Below the pieces are notes generated by a model. The model was not told the DNA's origin and did not search any database. It saw nothing but the letters and a program-made list of their open reading frames with translations. DNA of 64,000 bases from positions 50,172,509-50,236,508 of the forward strand of contig OZ020618.1 in the NCBI GenBank assembly GCA_963971575.1. The letters are read 5' to 3'. The first letter of the stretch is position 1. The number at the start of each line of letters is the position of its first letter. This document shows, piece by piece, positions 32,336-42,900 of this stretch. This stretch comes from Liopterus haemorrhoidalis. Lineage: Eukaryota > Arthropoda > Insecta > Coleoptera > Dytiscidae. A program made the translations under genes and the position numbers.

Positions 32336-33261
32336 AATAACTATTTATAATAGTTCCTACAACAAGCTAAAAATTACAGTCCTAAAAATTGTATAACTAC
32401 GTCCATGTCCTTGTTTATAAAAAAACTGTTGAACAACTGCATGTTATTGCTTTGTTCCATTATTTTAATTTGTTTTGAAAGTTGTAATAAATTTTATTTG
32501 TTACATATTGACAATCTGTCAGTTCTAATTTATCAAAAATGTTTTTATTTAATATTGTTCTTCATTATAGTATTTTATCAATTACATTACAATTTAAATT
32601 CATTAAATATAAAAACTTTTTGTGGCCAATATTATTAATTGTTTTATTTAAAAAAATTATTTAAAATTATTAAAAAAATATATTAAATACCACAAACTAT
32701 CAAACGTTCATAAAAATAATTATAATACACTATTGCATGTTAAACTTTTCAAAAAAATATTTTAAATTTTTTATTTTTAAAATGGTAATAGAATTTTTCC
32801 TTTTTGTGGGAAAACTTGTATTTGGTGTGAAAATAATTCAAAATATTACATTATTTATGAATTAAAAACATTTAATATTTTTATAACACTTGAAAAAAAT
32901 TCTTCATAAAATTTTACCCATTGGAAAACATGAATATGTATGCATGTCTATTATTTTTAATAAATTAACATACGAGTTGAGATTCTCGCACGCAACCCTT
33001 ATGTTTGCAAACAAAAATCCAAATTCATCAGACCCATGTCATATTTGTTAATTTTGTTTATGAAAATATGATTTTATGCATGGAATCTTTCAAAATGTTT
33101 GCACATTGTACATTTTTGGTAAAATATTTGACGAGAAATGTGAAACCGTTACATTGTTATTTCACCTGTTCACGTTTCGTTTGTTCTGGAGAGTAATGAT
33201 CATGTATATGTTGTATATACCAATTTTGCCAAAGTTTTTCATATAACTGATCCTGAAAGCA
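32336..33261. other. Very AT-rich stretch
   Basis: Low-complexity AT-rich; small open frames give Leu/Ile/Phe-rich artefact translations. Confidence 0.3.
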
Positions 33262-33326
33262 ACCTGTGGTGGCCCCACAAGGATCAAATTTCGGTCCTTT
33301 CTTCTTTTTAATATTTATAGATGACA
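33262..33326 (+). pseudogene. LINE reverse transcriptase block fragment
   Basis: VAPQGSNFGPFFFLIFIDD matches the RT motif G-x-P-Q-G-S-x-L-G-P-L-L-F-L-x-x-I-N/D-D, the block just before the catalytic Asp pair. Only this short block is readable; the text then runs into an AT-rich TAATAATAAATAAA tract. Confidence 0.55.
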
Positions 33327-33716
33327 CTTATAATATAATAGTAATAATAAATAAATGTATTTCGTGCTTTTCGGCTTTGAAAGAATTGGTTTACATACTA
33401 TAATATTTATGTATACTATTCTATGATACATAATAATTCATTTTGTTCTTCTTTCGAAGACTTCTTTCCCCGAGTCTTCTAGTAGGTCTTCTGTTTTTCG
33501 TGATTCTGGCTGCATTTCTTCACTTTATTGTTTATTGTTATTTTTTCTGCAGATTATACATATTTTCTGTTTCTTCCATCCAATAATTGTTTGCCCTCTC
33601 CTCGTTGTCACTGAATTTTACGATTACTTTCTGGTTCCTCGTTCCTTCTGCCAGGTATCTGGATAATCCAATAGTGATTATATATTTTCTCTACACGGTT
33701 AGAAATAAAATCATAC
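33327..33716. other. Unassigned stretch before mariner
   Basis: Minus-strand translation is Lys/Glu-rich in patches but not recognised. Confidence 0.25.
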
Positions 33717-34546
33717 TTATGGACCCAGATTTTTTGAACCTTTTGAACCATTTACGGAAAGCTGGCTACAAAAAGAAGCTCGTAATATGGGTCTCTTATG
33801 TGTTGAGCGCGAAAAAATTATAGACCGAATTAACATCTGCGATGCGTTGCTGAAACGCAATGAAATCGAGCCATTTCTGAAACGTGTCATAACCGGTGAT
33901 GAAAAATGGATCACAAACGACAATCGGAAGCGTAAAAGATTGTGGAAAAGGAATGGTGAGCCGTCACAAGCGTTCGCGAAACGAAGATTGACGCCGAACA
34001 AGGTGATGTTGTGTGTGTGGTGGGACTGGCAGGGAATCGTCCACCATGAGCTACTTCCAGTTGGTCAGACGATTGATTCTTAACTCTACTGTGCACAACT
34101 AGAGAGATTACGCCAGGAAATTGAAAGAGAACGGCCCGAATTGAATAATAGGAAAGGTGTTGTCTTTGATTATGACAACGCAAGACCACACACTTCTTTG
34201 ATGACCCGTCAAAAATTACGAGAGCTTGGTTGTGAAATTTTGTTGCATCCACCGTATAGTCCAGACATAGCACCCTCTGACTATCACCTATTCCGATCTC
34301 TACAGATTTTTCTTAATGGAATTAAGCTGGTTTCAAAAGAAGTCTGTGAAAACTACTTGATTCAGTTTTTCAACCAGAAACCACAGAGTTCTTCACCGAT
34401 GGCATCATGGGTCTACCCGAAAAATGGCGAAACGTTGTCGATAATAATGGAACATATTTGCTTTAAATAAATTCATTTTCACACTATAACAAAACCAGTA
34501 GAATTTTACTAAAAAAACGCCACGAACTTTTTCCCAGACCTGATAT
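33717..34546 (+). pseudogene. mariner transposase, 5'-truncated, DD34D
   Basis: HLRKAGYKKKLVIWV, then RINICDALLKRNEIEPFLKR, VITGDEKWITNDN (first Asp), NKVMLCVWWDWQGIVHHELL, a stop at GQTIDS, DYDNARPHTSLMTRQKLREL (second Asp) and YSPDIAPSDYHLFRSL (third), with 34 residues between Asp 2 and 3. The last ~40 residues are frameshifted (GETLSIIMEH instead of the usual W-x-x-V-x-x-N-G). The right end carries ACGAACTTTTTCCCAGACC near 34520-34540, probably the 3' TIR. The N-terminal ~130 residues and the left TIR are missing. Confidence 0.85.
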
Positions 34547-34584
34547 ATATAGATTGTTTACAATTTTGTAACCCATATTAGTTG

Positions 34585-34587
<3 letters not shown>

Positions 34588-34622
<35 letters not shown>
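34588..34622. repeat. (AT)n microsatellite
   Basis: About 17 AT units. Minus-strand open frames giving Y-I-Y-I runs are artefacts. Confidence 0.95.
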
Positions 34623-34624
<2 letters not shown>

Positions 34625-35556
34625 GACATGCTTACAATATTGGCTGTCTTTTTGCAGCCAATATTTGATGCTAGATTGCATTCAATATTTGACCAATATA
34701 GTACCCTGCTATCCTTGCCAATATTGACCAATATTGGAAGCCAATGTTGCTCCAATCAGGATGTGCTACACGGGTAAGTTCTCATTCCTTTTCTATTCTT
34801 AGTAAAACTTCTTCATGTGTATTCTTTTTTGTCGATAAGTTCTTCAACGTACGACGATAAACCAACATTTCAAAAGCCCTAAGATTTTTAATGTGTTCCT
34901 GATTTAAAGCCAAAAATTTCTATTTCGTACAGTAGAATAGAGAACACATAGCACTGGACAGTTCTCATACGAAGATATATTGTATAATTAGTTTTATTTC
35001 TATATGGCTAATGCTTTGGAATCACGCAAATTAATTTTTTATTACATCTTAAATGTTTTATTAAAATTTTGTATTATTAAAATTAAAAATGATTTCACGG
35101 TAGATGGTTCAACGTGAGAACTGCTTCTGTTTGAGGTGAGGGGAGTGAAGGAGTTGTAGAATGAAGCTATGTAGGAGTTAAGGCTGTAACTATTTACAGA
35201 ATACCTCTCAACTATGTGATCAATACACATTAGGTGTGGTTAAGTTAAACACTGGAATATGTTGGCTACCGGCTACCTAATTACTCTCATTATCGCTTCA
35301 TCAGAACACCGAGAAGTACTACATCCACTACTTCACTATATATTATATCCTCAGGCTCTTACTGAGATCATAGGGCTTTACAATTGTCTTTATCTAGCAC
35401 AAGGCAAGATTTGTAATTTTCAAATACGATCTGAATACAGATACACATGACATTGCCCGATTTTTAGACCACTGTTTCTCAGTCGTCGGTTCGCAGGTAA
35501 ATCCAACCAAACTGTGAAATCTTTAAAAACAATTTACAGCTAATAGAACTGGTATA
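34623..35556. other. Unassigned; CCAATATT-rich patch
   Basis: At 34636-34750 CCAATATT or its complement recurs about six times with partial palindromes. Elsewhere AT-rich, no domain. Confidence 0.35.
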
Positions 35557-35852
35557 TACAGAGTATTATAGTATTTCCAAAATTAAATGGCCACCCTCGA
35601 TTATTGATTCCAATCATGGCTGATTGTATAACCATTATACCTGCTCAGTTTATGGTTCTGTTAATAGCAATTGACAGGACTGTAGTAATTAATTAAAATA
35701 AACGTGTTTTCTTATATGCTATTTAGAATGAACTGTGTATTCTCACATGACATTCCTTCACATTTTTATCAGGCTTAGGATTGGCTATATTTGAATTATA
35801 AATATAGGGATGTTTAAAAATCGTTTTGTTTTAAAGTCTTTATAGTCTATAT

Positions 35853-36076
35853 CAGTGTTTCTCAACAAGAGGCCCGGGGACCACCAGTGGTCCCTAGAAA
35901 AATTTTAGTGGTCCGCGAAAGTTTTATATGTGTTTTTCTACAAATAAAATAAATGTATTTATTAGCACATTAAATATATCTATTTTCTTGCAAAAAATGA
36001 ACCAACAATTATTATTAGTGGTCCGAAAATTGTATATTATACTGGTCCGTGGTGCATTTTTTGTTGAGAAACACTG
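35853..36076. repeat. 224-bp hAT-type MITE
   Basis: Ends CAGTGTTTCTCAACAA, identical for 16 bases on both sides, with a perfect 8-bp duplication GTCTATAT (35845-35852, 36077-36084). GGTCC(G/C) words recur inside both arms. Related in its ends to the THAP-bearing element at 25903. Confidence 0.92.
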
Positions 36077-36157
36077 GTCTATATTAAATACTTCAAATTT
36101 ACACAAAAATAATTCTTTATATTTGTCAATTTATGGTAATTTAAAATTATTAAAATA

Positions 36158-36556
36158 TTAATCATTATCACTATTATCATTGTTTATATCACTATCAGAG
36201 TTTGTGTCACTACCACTGTCATTTAAATTAATAATTATTGAAGATATATTTGGTGGATTTATAAAAAAAAAAAATTCAATTGTCTTTACATGTTCTACAC
36301 ATTTTTTCCACAAATCGCTACTTATTGCACTTGTTTCGTTTTTAATTAATTGTACTACAATGTCATTACCTTCCGAAACTAACTTTTTATAAACGTTCAG
36401 TATCAGAACTTTGCAATCTTCTGACAAATGACATCTTTCTTTAGTAGTCACGTCAACGTTCATATTTTCGCACTCCAAATCACCTTGCACAGATTCACTA
36501 TTTTCACTACAGAAATTAGAAATTTCTTTAAAATCAAATGGTCGCCAAAGAGCCAT
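36158..36556 (-). CDS. Putative internally deleted transposase, 132 aa
   Basis: Starts MALWRPFDFKEIS, has a central LSEDCKVLILNVYKKLVSEG that resembles the first helix of a transposase HTH domain, then DLWKKCVEHVKTIE, which resembles the C-terminal tail of DDE_3-type transposases (W-x-x-x-x-x-H-x-x-x-I-E), and an acidic D/N/S-rich end (DSGSDTNSDSDINNDNSDND). The two recognisable parts are joined without a catalytic domain, while the frame stays open. A KTIEFFFFINPP stretch sits on an A-run. Whether it is expressed is unknown; family assignment is inference. Confidence 0.45.
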   Translation of the reverse strand: MALWRPFDFKEISNFCSENSESVQGDLECENMNVDVTTKERCHLSEDCKVLILNVYKKLVSEGNDIVVQLIKNETSAISSDLWKKCVEHVKTIEFFFFINPPNISSIIINLNDSGSDTNSDSDINNDNSDND

Positions 36557-36875
36557 GTTGTTAATGTATGCACGCTATTAACGTTGAAAATTAACTAACT
36601 AACAAGTATAACAACCCCTAAAATTAAGAATAATAAATTACAATAGGATTATAAATTTGGAAAATATCCTTAATGGTTTTAACTTCAATTGAACTGCTGT
36701 TATAGTTCAATTATACATATATTCTATTTAAATTTAAAATTTCCATAATACCTCTTATATTTTTTTTTACAGCATTAAGTCTCAGAATTATTGCCATAAA
36801 CCCATTACCGCGTTGTTATGCTGCTTAACAAGACCGACTATTTCATTTTGGAAATACTATAAACCAAATTTTGTA

Positions 36876-37440
36876 ATAAAATTCTTTGTAATTATTTTAC
36901 CTATTTTTAATAGTATTCAGTTGTTTATAAACCTTACGAGATATATAAAAAAAAGTCTGTTTCGAAATCAACATGCTCGAGTTACTTAAAATTAGTTAAC
37001 AGATGTTAAATACATTTTAAAAGGGTTTAGAAGGCCTGCGTAATCGTTAAATCGTAGCAGAAACAAATCTTAGATTACGTATATTTTAAAAACATGTTTT
37101 AGCTTGTTTTTAATGTATAAACATTAATTTCCTCTCTTTGACAAATGAAGTTAGTAGGCATAATTATTACCAGACTTGTCTGATAGTTTAGATAATTATG
37201 AAACACCTTTTTGGTCATTTCCTTTTGTTGGAGTAACTGTAAAGACAGTTCCAAGAGCATCCAGTTAATGTATTGCTTCCCACACTGTCGCCATCCCATT
37301 TCGGAAATGGTAAACAGTTTAAAAACGGGAAATAAGCTACCACAAAAAAAATATTAACTATACACAAAATAATATTCAATTTAAAATTTATAGAATATAA
37401 GTTAACAAATGGCAAAATTACAATGTGCACACGCACAGGG
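36876..37440. other. Unassigned AT-rich stretch
   Basis: Two overlapping minus-strand frames of 66 and 73 codons (37099-37436) include KWDGDSVGSNTLTGCSWNC; unrecognised. Confidence 0.25.
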
Positions 37441-37575
37441 ACAATCGACCAGTAGAAAGATCTCGCAAGAGATGGAGAGATCAGCTAACCGAAGATCTAA
37501 CAAGAATTGGTATATGAATAGATCAAGATGAGGACTTATGTGAGTGGGGCCAAAAGTCAACCTGACTGATAATGC
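37441..37575 (+). pseudogene. LINE ORF2 C-terminus fragment, as at 28500
   Basis: RRPVE-like start, then RSRKRWRDQLTEDLTRIGI with the same wording as 28510-28590, then ESQPD-like end after a frameshift and a 20-base loss. Confidence 0.55.
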
Positions 37576-38416
37576 CGAAAGAACACTCCCTGTTTAATGT
37601 GCGCCGACTGGTCTTCCCACTCTTCTCATCCAGATTCGAAAGAGTTACAACGGAGCCATAAAGAGTTAACTTATGTTTGTTTTCATTATTCTTACGGTCG
37701 TACTACAGTTTTTCTAAACTTAATATGCGGTCACACGTTGTATTAAAAAGTATATTCAATGTGCAGCCAATGTAGAACTTAATGGTTTCATTTATTTTCT
37801 CACGTCAGCCACCGTGAAAAAGAATCAAAGCTATTTTTTATTTCTAAATAATTAGAAGAGGAAACAACCATAACTATGTTGACGTGTTTTGAGTTAAGGC
37901 TTCTGCATTTAAGTACATCGTAAATTAATTCTTTCGGGATTTTATCAGGGCTTTTATATCATACAATGCAGCAGCAATGTGCTAGATAGCTGAAATAAAT
38001 AGCAACATTATATAAGGTATTTATATTACTATCCCGTCGAAATATCGCGAGAAATGCCATCATTCATATTGAAATATATTTTTACTTATCTAGAGAAAGA
38101 ATTTATTGGTGAAAAGAAATAGGTTAGTTCAAAGAATATTAATATTAACCAGGGGAAAAGAGTTTTTCTTAATTAAAATTAATCAAAAAGTTACCTAGGT
38201 CGTCGATGTCACAGGAAAGGCTAACTAATCTTGTAACATTGACAAAAGAGAAAGAATAAAATGGATTTGTCAAAAATAATTTATTTCACTTTCAATATAT
38301 TTAATATCAATAGTTGTCTTTGTTATGTTTTAATAGTTTAATATTTATATATGGAATAAAACATTCATCTTAAATAGAACAGTTTTCTCACGACCGTGTG
38401 TAAATCCAACTTTATG
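37576..38416. other. Unassigned AT-rich stretch
   Basis: No open frame over 60 codons, no terminal repeats. Confidence 0.3.
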
Positions 38417-38418
38417 TA

Positions 38419-38494
38419 TACTAGCGTCGGCGAATCAATGCAGTTACGTCACACGACGTAACAAACGATTGTATTGTCTGGAACAATGCAATTG
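38419..38494. repeat. Left half of the 123-bp palindromic MITE
   Basis: TACTAGCGTCGGCGAATCAA onward matches 41941-42015 with about nine in ten bases and stops at CAATTG, the centre of the full copy. It is preceded by TA at 38417-38418. The right arm is missing; it ends 37 bases before the DD41D element. Confidence 0.85.
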
Positions 38495-38531
38495 TCTCAA
38501 AAGCGCTTAAATCTTTTTCAAAATCATAATA

Positions 38532-39842
38532 CAAGGTGTCTCAAAAGAGATTTTATATATATTTAGCTTACTGCGTGAACGCAACGTATCCGAGGGGCGC
38601 GGGGGTTATGTCAATCGGTAGCCTGGCTCTTGGGAATTTAGTCGCTATGGAGCGTTTCTCGGGAGCAGACCGCGCGTTATGCGTGCGAGAGTTTTACAAA
38701 AACGGTGATTCGGCGACTGTAGCGCGTAGAAAATTCTGCAGTGTTCGAGGTTTTCGCCACTTAAATGATGCGCCAAGCATTCCTCTCATTCGACATTGGG
38801 TTAAAAAGTTTGAAGAGACTGGTACAACGCTGGATAAATCAAAATCCGGGCGACCTAGGTCATCAAGAACGGTAGAAAACGTGGAGAATGTTAATCAGTC
38901 TGTTCGTGACGACCCGAACCTTTCAATTCGGAAGCGCGCAAGTGCTTTAAATGTGCATAGATCATCATTAAATCGCATTATGCACAAAGACCTAAAGCTG
39001 CACCCCTACAAAATTCAATTGGTGCAAGAATTAAAGCCCCAAGATGCCAGTCAGAGGCTTAATTTCGTAAATCAGGTGATTGAGCGATTTTCAACGTTTA
39101 CCAACATTTTGTTTTCGGATGAAGCTCATTTTCATCTTAATGGCCACGTAAATAAGCAGAACTGCCGCTACTGGAGTGCAACGAATCCGAAACACAAACA
39201 TCAGAAACCCCTACATTCGCCTAAAGTGACCGTATGGGCTGCGATGTCGGCGCGAGGAATTATCGGCCCTTACTTTTTTGAAGACGAAAGGGGGCGTGCA
39301 GTTACAGTGAATTCAGAGCGTTATGTGGAGATGTTAGACAACTTCTTGGTACCTGAACTACAAAACTTTCCTGGCTATAACCAAAGAACATGGTTCCAAC
39401 AGGACGGAGCAACTTCACACACGTCCAATATGTCTCTGCCACGTGTTCGTGAAATTTTCTCAGGCAAATTGATCTCCCGGAGAGGTGACATTAATTGGCC
39501 TCCACGCAGTTCAGATTTAACCCCTATGGACTTTTTCCTATGGGGTTATCTTAAATCTAAAGTTTACGCCAATAAACCGACTTCACTGGCGCATTTGAAA
39601 GATAATATCCGTCACGAAATGGCAGCCATCCCTGAGTCCACCTGCCGAGACGTCATAAGTAATTTTACTGTTCGATTAAATGAGTGCCGAGAACGCGAGG
39701 GTTTACATTTAGACGATATTATTTTTAAGAAATAAATCCCCAAAAAGTGTATTTTAATAATTAATAAACATTTTTTCTATATACGGCTTACTTTTTTTTT
39801 TAATCGATCCACTAAATATAAAATTTCTTTTGAGACACCTTG
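38532..39842 (+). mobile_element. Apparently intact DD41D Tc1/mariner-superfamily element
   Basis: 1,311 bp with terminal inverted repeats of 27 bases and one mismatch (CAAGGTGTCTCAAAAG at both ends, read inward) and a TA duplication at 38530-38531 and 39843-39844. It encloses a single uninterrupted transposase gene. AATAAA-type signals lie shortly after the stop codon. Everything needed for autonomous transposition seems present. Alone in the window in that respect. Confidence 0.92.
38647..39735 (+). CDS. DD41D transposase (Visitor/rosa-like), 362 aa
   Basis: Cut-and-paste transposase of the IS630-Tc1-mariner superfamily. An N-terminal HTH of DUF4817 type (residues ~5-60), a GRPR hook (68-71) and a second HTH (~75-118) bind the ends. 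The DDE core has Asp158 (LFSDEAHFHLNGHVNKQN), Asp253 (WFQQDGATSHTS) and Asp295 (SSDLTPMDFFLWGYLK). The 41-residue gap between the last two is the DD41D signature described for Visitor and rosa elements. Length is normal for the superfamily. The open frame reaches back into the left TIR, but the first ATGs are at 38608 and 38647; I prefer 38647 (MERFSG), where similarity to the family begins. No frameshift or stop. GC is higher than the surroundings, as expected for a recent insertion. Confidence 0.9.
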   Translation: MERFSGADRALCVREFYKNGDSATVARRKFCSVRGFRHLNDAPSIPLIRHWVKKFEETGTTLDKSKSGRPRSSRTVENVENVNQSVRDDPNLSIRKRASALNVHRSSLNRIMHKDLKLHPYKIQLVQELKPQDASQRLNFVNQVIERFSTFTNILFSDEAHFHLNGHVNKQNCRYWSATNPKHKHQKPLHSPKVTVWAAMSARGIIGPYFFEDERGRAVTVNSERYVEMLDNFLVPELQNFPGYNQRTWFQQDGATSHTSNMSLPRVREIFSGKLISRRGDINWPPRSSDLTPMDFFLWGYLKSKVYANKPTSLAHLKDNIRHEMAAIPESTCRDVISNFTVRLNECREREGLHLDDIIFKK

Positions 39843-39844
39843 TA

Positions 39845-40917
39845 CATCCTGATTCAAAAATGTTTTCTGGTTAAATCCATATTTTGAAACACAACGATAG
39901 TTTAAAACATTAATTAACTGAGTTCTAACTAACTTAATTTTTACAACTTACCTTCAAATGACAGGGAAATAACATCATGAAATGATAGTGCTACTTTTGT
40001 ATGCCATAATATGTATTTTAATTTTAATAATTATTATTTTTATACACTAATACAATTATTGTTTTAGTATTAGTGTTTGTTTTTATTTATTTATTTATTT
40101 TTTTTTATATCAAATAAATTCTAATATTTCTGTTGTGAAAGGAAATACTGTGAACAAATTTTTGCGGTTTCCTACGCGTTGGATTGTCAAGGCACGTCAT
40201 TTTTCGTGGTTTGACCAGGACCTGTTGCGTAGAAATTAATACATTTCCTTTCAGCATCATTAACAGAACACTTTTGAAGTTGTGGGAAAGATTTTTTTTA
40301 GGTCACTGGTCATATGTTTATAAGATCACAACAAAATAATTGATAAAGTGTTTCCTAAAGTTTGATGAAACGTTAAAAGCTTCAGAAAATATATGTGTAT
40401 CAGACCACCTATTCACCTCATTTTTTCTCGAAAATACGATGTGTGACTAAAGTGAAAAAAAGATTATCAAGGTCTACAAAAAGCATCGAATATTGGTATT
40501 GGATACCACGTATTAGAAGTAGAAAATATTAAAGACAACTTTGATTTTTTAAATGGTAAAGTTTATCGAACTGAGTACTTTTGGATAAAGCGTTTGAAAA
40601 GAAATAACTTTTATAAAAACTGCAGGAGTATATTTACGTTTTTTTGTTCGAATTTCTTATCCAGTGACCATTATAAATTATAAATTGACATACGTCATAA
40701 GTCGCATTCAATATTTCATGCCCAAGTTTTAAACTACGCGCCAAATCAGCAAGTGCACTGTCGTGCACAATCTCCAGAGTCCGAGAAAGTAGTATATGCG
40801 CAGAGTGCATATTACGGAATTTGCCAAATGGACGAATTGGTGCACATACTGTACGAAAATAAATTACCAAAGGTTTAGTGTGAACATTGTTTAAAATGTG
40901 TTCACTCTGCTAAATAC
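39845..40917. other. Unassigned AT-rich stretch
   Basis: (TTTA)n at 40084-40107. A 78-codon minus-strand frame at 40634-40870 is unrecognised. Confidence 0.3.
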
Positions 40918-40992
40918 ATTTATATCAGTGGTTCCCAACCGGTGGGTCGCGACCCCACATGGTGGTTGCCTTGGCTTTTTTGGGGATCTCCC

Positions 40993-42275
40993 GTTTTCGT
41001 GAGATATATTCACTTGGAGGACATCAAAGAAGAGCTTCAGTTTTGTAGAGCACTAAAAACTATTACGAAAGGTGAAAACGTCATGGAGGTGATAAGTTCT
41101 TTGAAAGTAATTACTTACAATGGAAAACTTGTGTGGATTGTGTATCGATGGAGCACCAGCCATGCTTGGATCGAGGTCGGGCTTTCAGTCAAAAGTTAAA
41201 GAGCTTGCAACCCAAGCAAAGGGATTACACTGCACGACTCACCGATTTGCCCTTGCTATCAAAACTTTTCCAAAACCTTTGCAAGAAGTGCTCGACTCTT
41301 TGGTGACATTTGTCAATTATATAAAATCTAGTGCTCTCTGTTCAAAGAACTATGCAAAAACATGAACTCTGATCACGAAAGTCTTCTTTGCTACACTGCT
41401 ATTCGTTGGTCATCAAAAGGAAATGTTGTTGGCCGAGTTTTTCAATTGAAAAACGAAATAAAACAGTTAGAAATAAAAGGAAAACATGAGTTTATGACAC
41501 ACCTTAACGATTAGACCTGGATCCAAAGAGTAACTTATTTATCTGATATTTTAGATCAGCTCAACAAGCTAAATTCGAAACTGCAGGGTAAAGAAAGCTT
41601 CAGAGATAATATCCAGGCGTTCGTATTAAATCTGCAAAACTGGCGCCGTAAAGTAAATTTTGGAAACATTGTCATGTTTGAACACTTTTGCACCAAGACT
41701 GAAGAATCGGACACGAGAATTGTAGATTATCTAAGAGAGGAAATTAATAACCACCTTAAAGCCCTTGAATCTGAAATTCAAAGATATTTCCCGGTGTTCT
41801 CTGAAGAAGCAGCTGCATTAGTACGAAACCCATTTCATGTATCTTTGGATATTACCGACATTCCCGATGGAGTTAAGGATGAATTTTTGGAGATACGGAA
41901 TGACTCCTCTGCGTGGGACATGTTTCAGAAAAAATCGTTATACTAGCGTCGGCAAATCAGTGCAGTTACGTCACAATACGAAACAAACGAATGTATTGTT
42001 TGGAACAATGCAATTGTTTGTTACGTCGTGTGACGTAACTGCACTGATACGCCGACGCTAGTATATCTCAATTTTGGTGTGCTATGCGTCATTCTTATCC
42101 AAAAGTTTCCATGCTTTCTTTTCGGATATTAGTGCCATTTGCTTCTACTTACCTCTGCGAAAGTGTATTTTCAACTCTTCTGCAGACAAAAGCCAGAAAT
42201 AAGCTGGATGTTCAAGATGACATGAGATTGGCCTTGACAAAAACTCAACCAAGAATTATAACACTTGTTAAGTAG
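40993..42275 (+). pseudogene. hAT transposase (ZBED5/GTF2IRD2-like), broken
   Basis: Readable in order: FVRYIHLEDIKEELQFC, then in another frame DGAPAMLGSRSGFQSKVKEL (catalytic region with D-G-A), HCTTHRFALAIKTFPKPLQE, MNSDHESLLCYTAIRWSSKG, LKNEIKQLEIKGKHEF, stop, NLQNWRRKVNFGNIVMFEHF, EIRNDSSAWDMFQKKSL, the MITE, then SQFWCAMRHSYPKVS and FASTYLCESVFSTLLQTKAR, the hAT dimerisation region. This wording is typical of Charlie-like hATs that gave rise to ZBED5 and GTF2IRD2. At least two frameshifts and one stop besides the MITE; no start codon region. Confidence 0.88.
41941..42063. repeat. 123-bp palindromic MITE
   Basis: The element is almost one perfect palindrome: TACTAGCGTCGGC...TCAGTGCAGTTACGTCAC with the inverted copy at the other end; mismatches are few and the centre is near CAATTG. 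TA duplicated at 41939-41940 and 42064-42065. Removing it with one TA restores the hAT frame (KKSL then SQFW). A half copy lies at 38419. Confidence 0.92.
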
Positions 42276-42489
42276 ATGCAAGACCGATCATCACATTAAT
42301 CATTAATAATTAATACTTAATAAAAAAATATCATCACTTTTGTTAAGTCCTAAAATATATTTTGTCAAAACCTTTGTTTTTTGTTTTATTGATCAAATAT
42401 GTAGAATGATAATTTTTAAAAATTCTAAAAAGGGTCGCGATTAAATAAGATAGGGAACCAGTGATCTATATCATACAAAAATAATGCTT

Positions 42490-42900
42490 TGCTGTTTGGA
42501 TATCGTTCTTCAGTTATTTAATCGACGTTGACTTGCAAGCTACACCCACAGAAAAATTTAGGATCGATTAAACCTGGAGATATTGGCGGTTAGTCGACGT
42601 CATCGCTTTTGGAGACATCTATCTGGAAACACTCTCTTTAAAATTTCGATTGTGGGTCGTGCTATGTGACATGTAGTGCCATCTTGATGAAACCATGTTT
42701 TTCAAACTCATTTCATCTATTTGATCTGAGAGAAAAATCTCGATTATTTAACGGTATCGGCCACTGTTCCGGGCCTAATTTTACACCACATGGTCTCTCT
42801 GCGAAATTCTAATGATTGCTGATGAAAAACTTGTGAATTTTAGACTTTTGTGATTCGTTCTGTGAGACGTAGAATCTTCGAAAAGCATATACTTTCTAAA
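42490..42900 (-). pseudogene. Decayed Tc1/mariner-like transposase fragment
   Basis: On the minus strand, in mixed frames, near 42660 a degenerate form of the second-Asp motif (F-x-x-D/M-G/A-A/L-x-C-H), then DPQSKF and KRGRRPN/SDDVD-PPISPGL, a worn version of the W-P-P-R-S-P-D-L-x-P-x-D-F-F-L-W segment with CG-like tail. It looks like the same broad class as the DD41D and DUF4817 transposases but is heavily decayed. Confidence 0.35.

Larger units (their letters stand above)
35559..36873 (-). mobile_element. TA-flanked element with fused transposase ORF
   Basis: TATAGTATTTCCAAAAT near 35568 recurs inverted near 36860; the outer ends both begin CA after TA (35557-35558, 36874-36875). Inner arms share further short inverted words. 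It contains one minus-strand ORF (36158-36556) that looks like the two ends of a transposase, and a younger hAT-type MITE (35853-36076). Probably a Tc1/mariner-superfamily deletion derivative; the terminal alignment has small gaps. Confidence 0.55.
40926..42463 (+). mobile_element. hAT element, internally deleted, MITE inside
   Basis: Ends CAGTGGTTCCCAACCGG with GGGTCGCGA, and inverted CACTGGTTCCCTATC with TCGCGACCC. 8-bp duplication ATTTATAT / ATCTATAT (40918-40925, 42464-42471), one mismatch. It carries most of the C-terminal two thirds of a hAT transposase; the N-terminal BED-finger region is missing. A 123-bp MITE interrupts it. Confidence 0.9.

Noticed and set aside
33911..34273. 120-codon minus-strand frame
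   Set aside because: Antisense of the plus-strand mariner, which carries GDEKW and SDYHLF.
34484..34755. Minus-strand frames with Y-I-Y-I runs
   Set aside because: Translation of the (AT)n microsatellite.
38536..38646. N-terminal extension of the DD41D transposase from 38536
   Set aside because: It starts at GTG inside the inverted repeat; no family similarity before MERFSG and ATG codons are available at 38608 and 38647.
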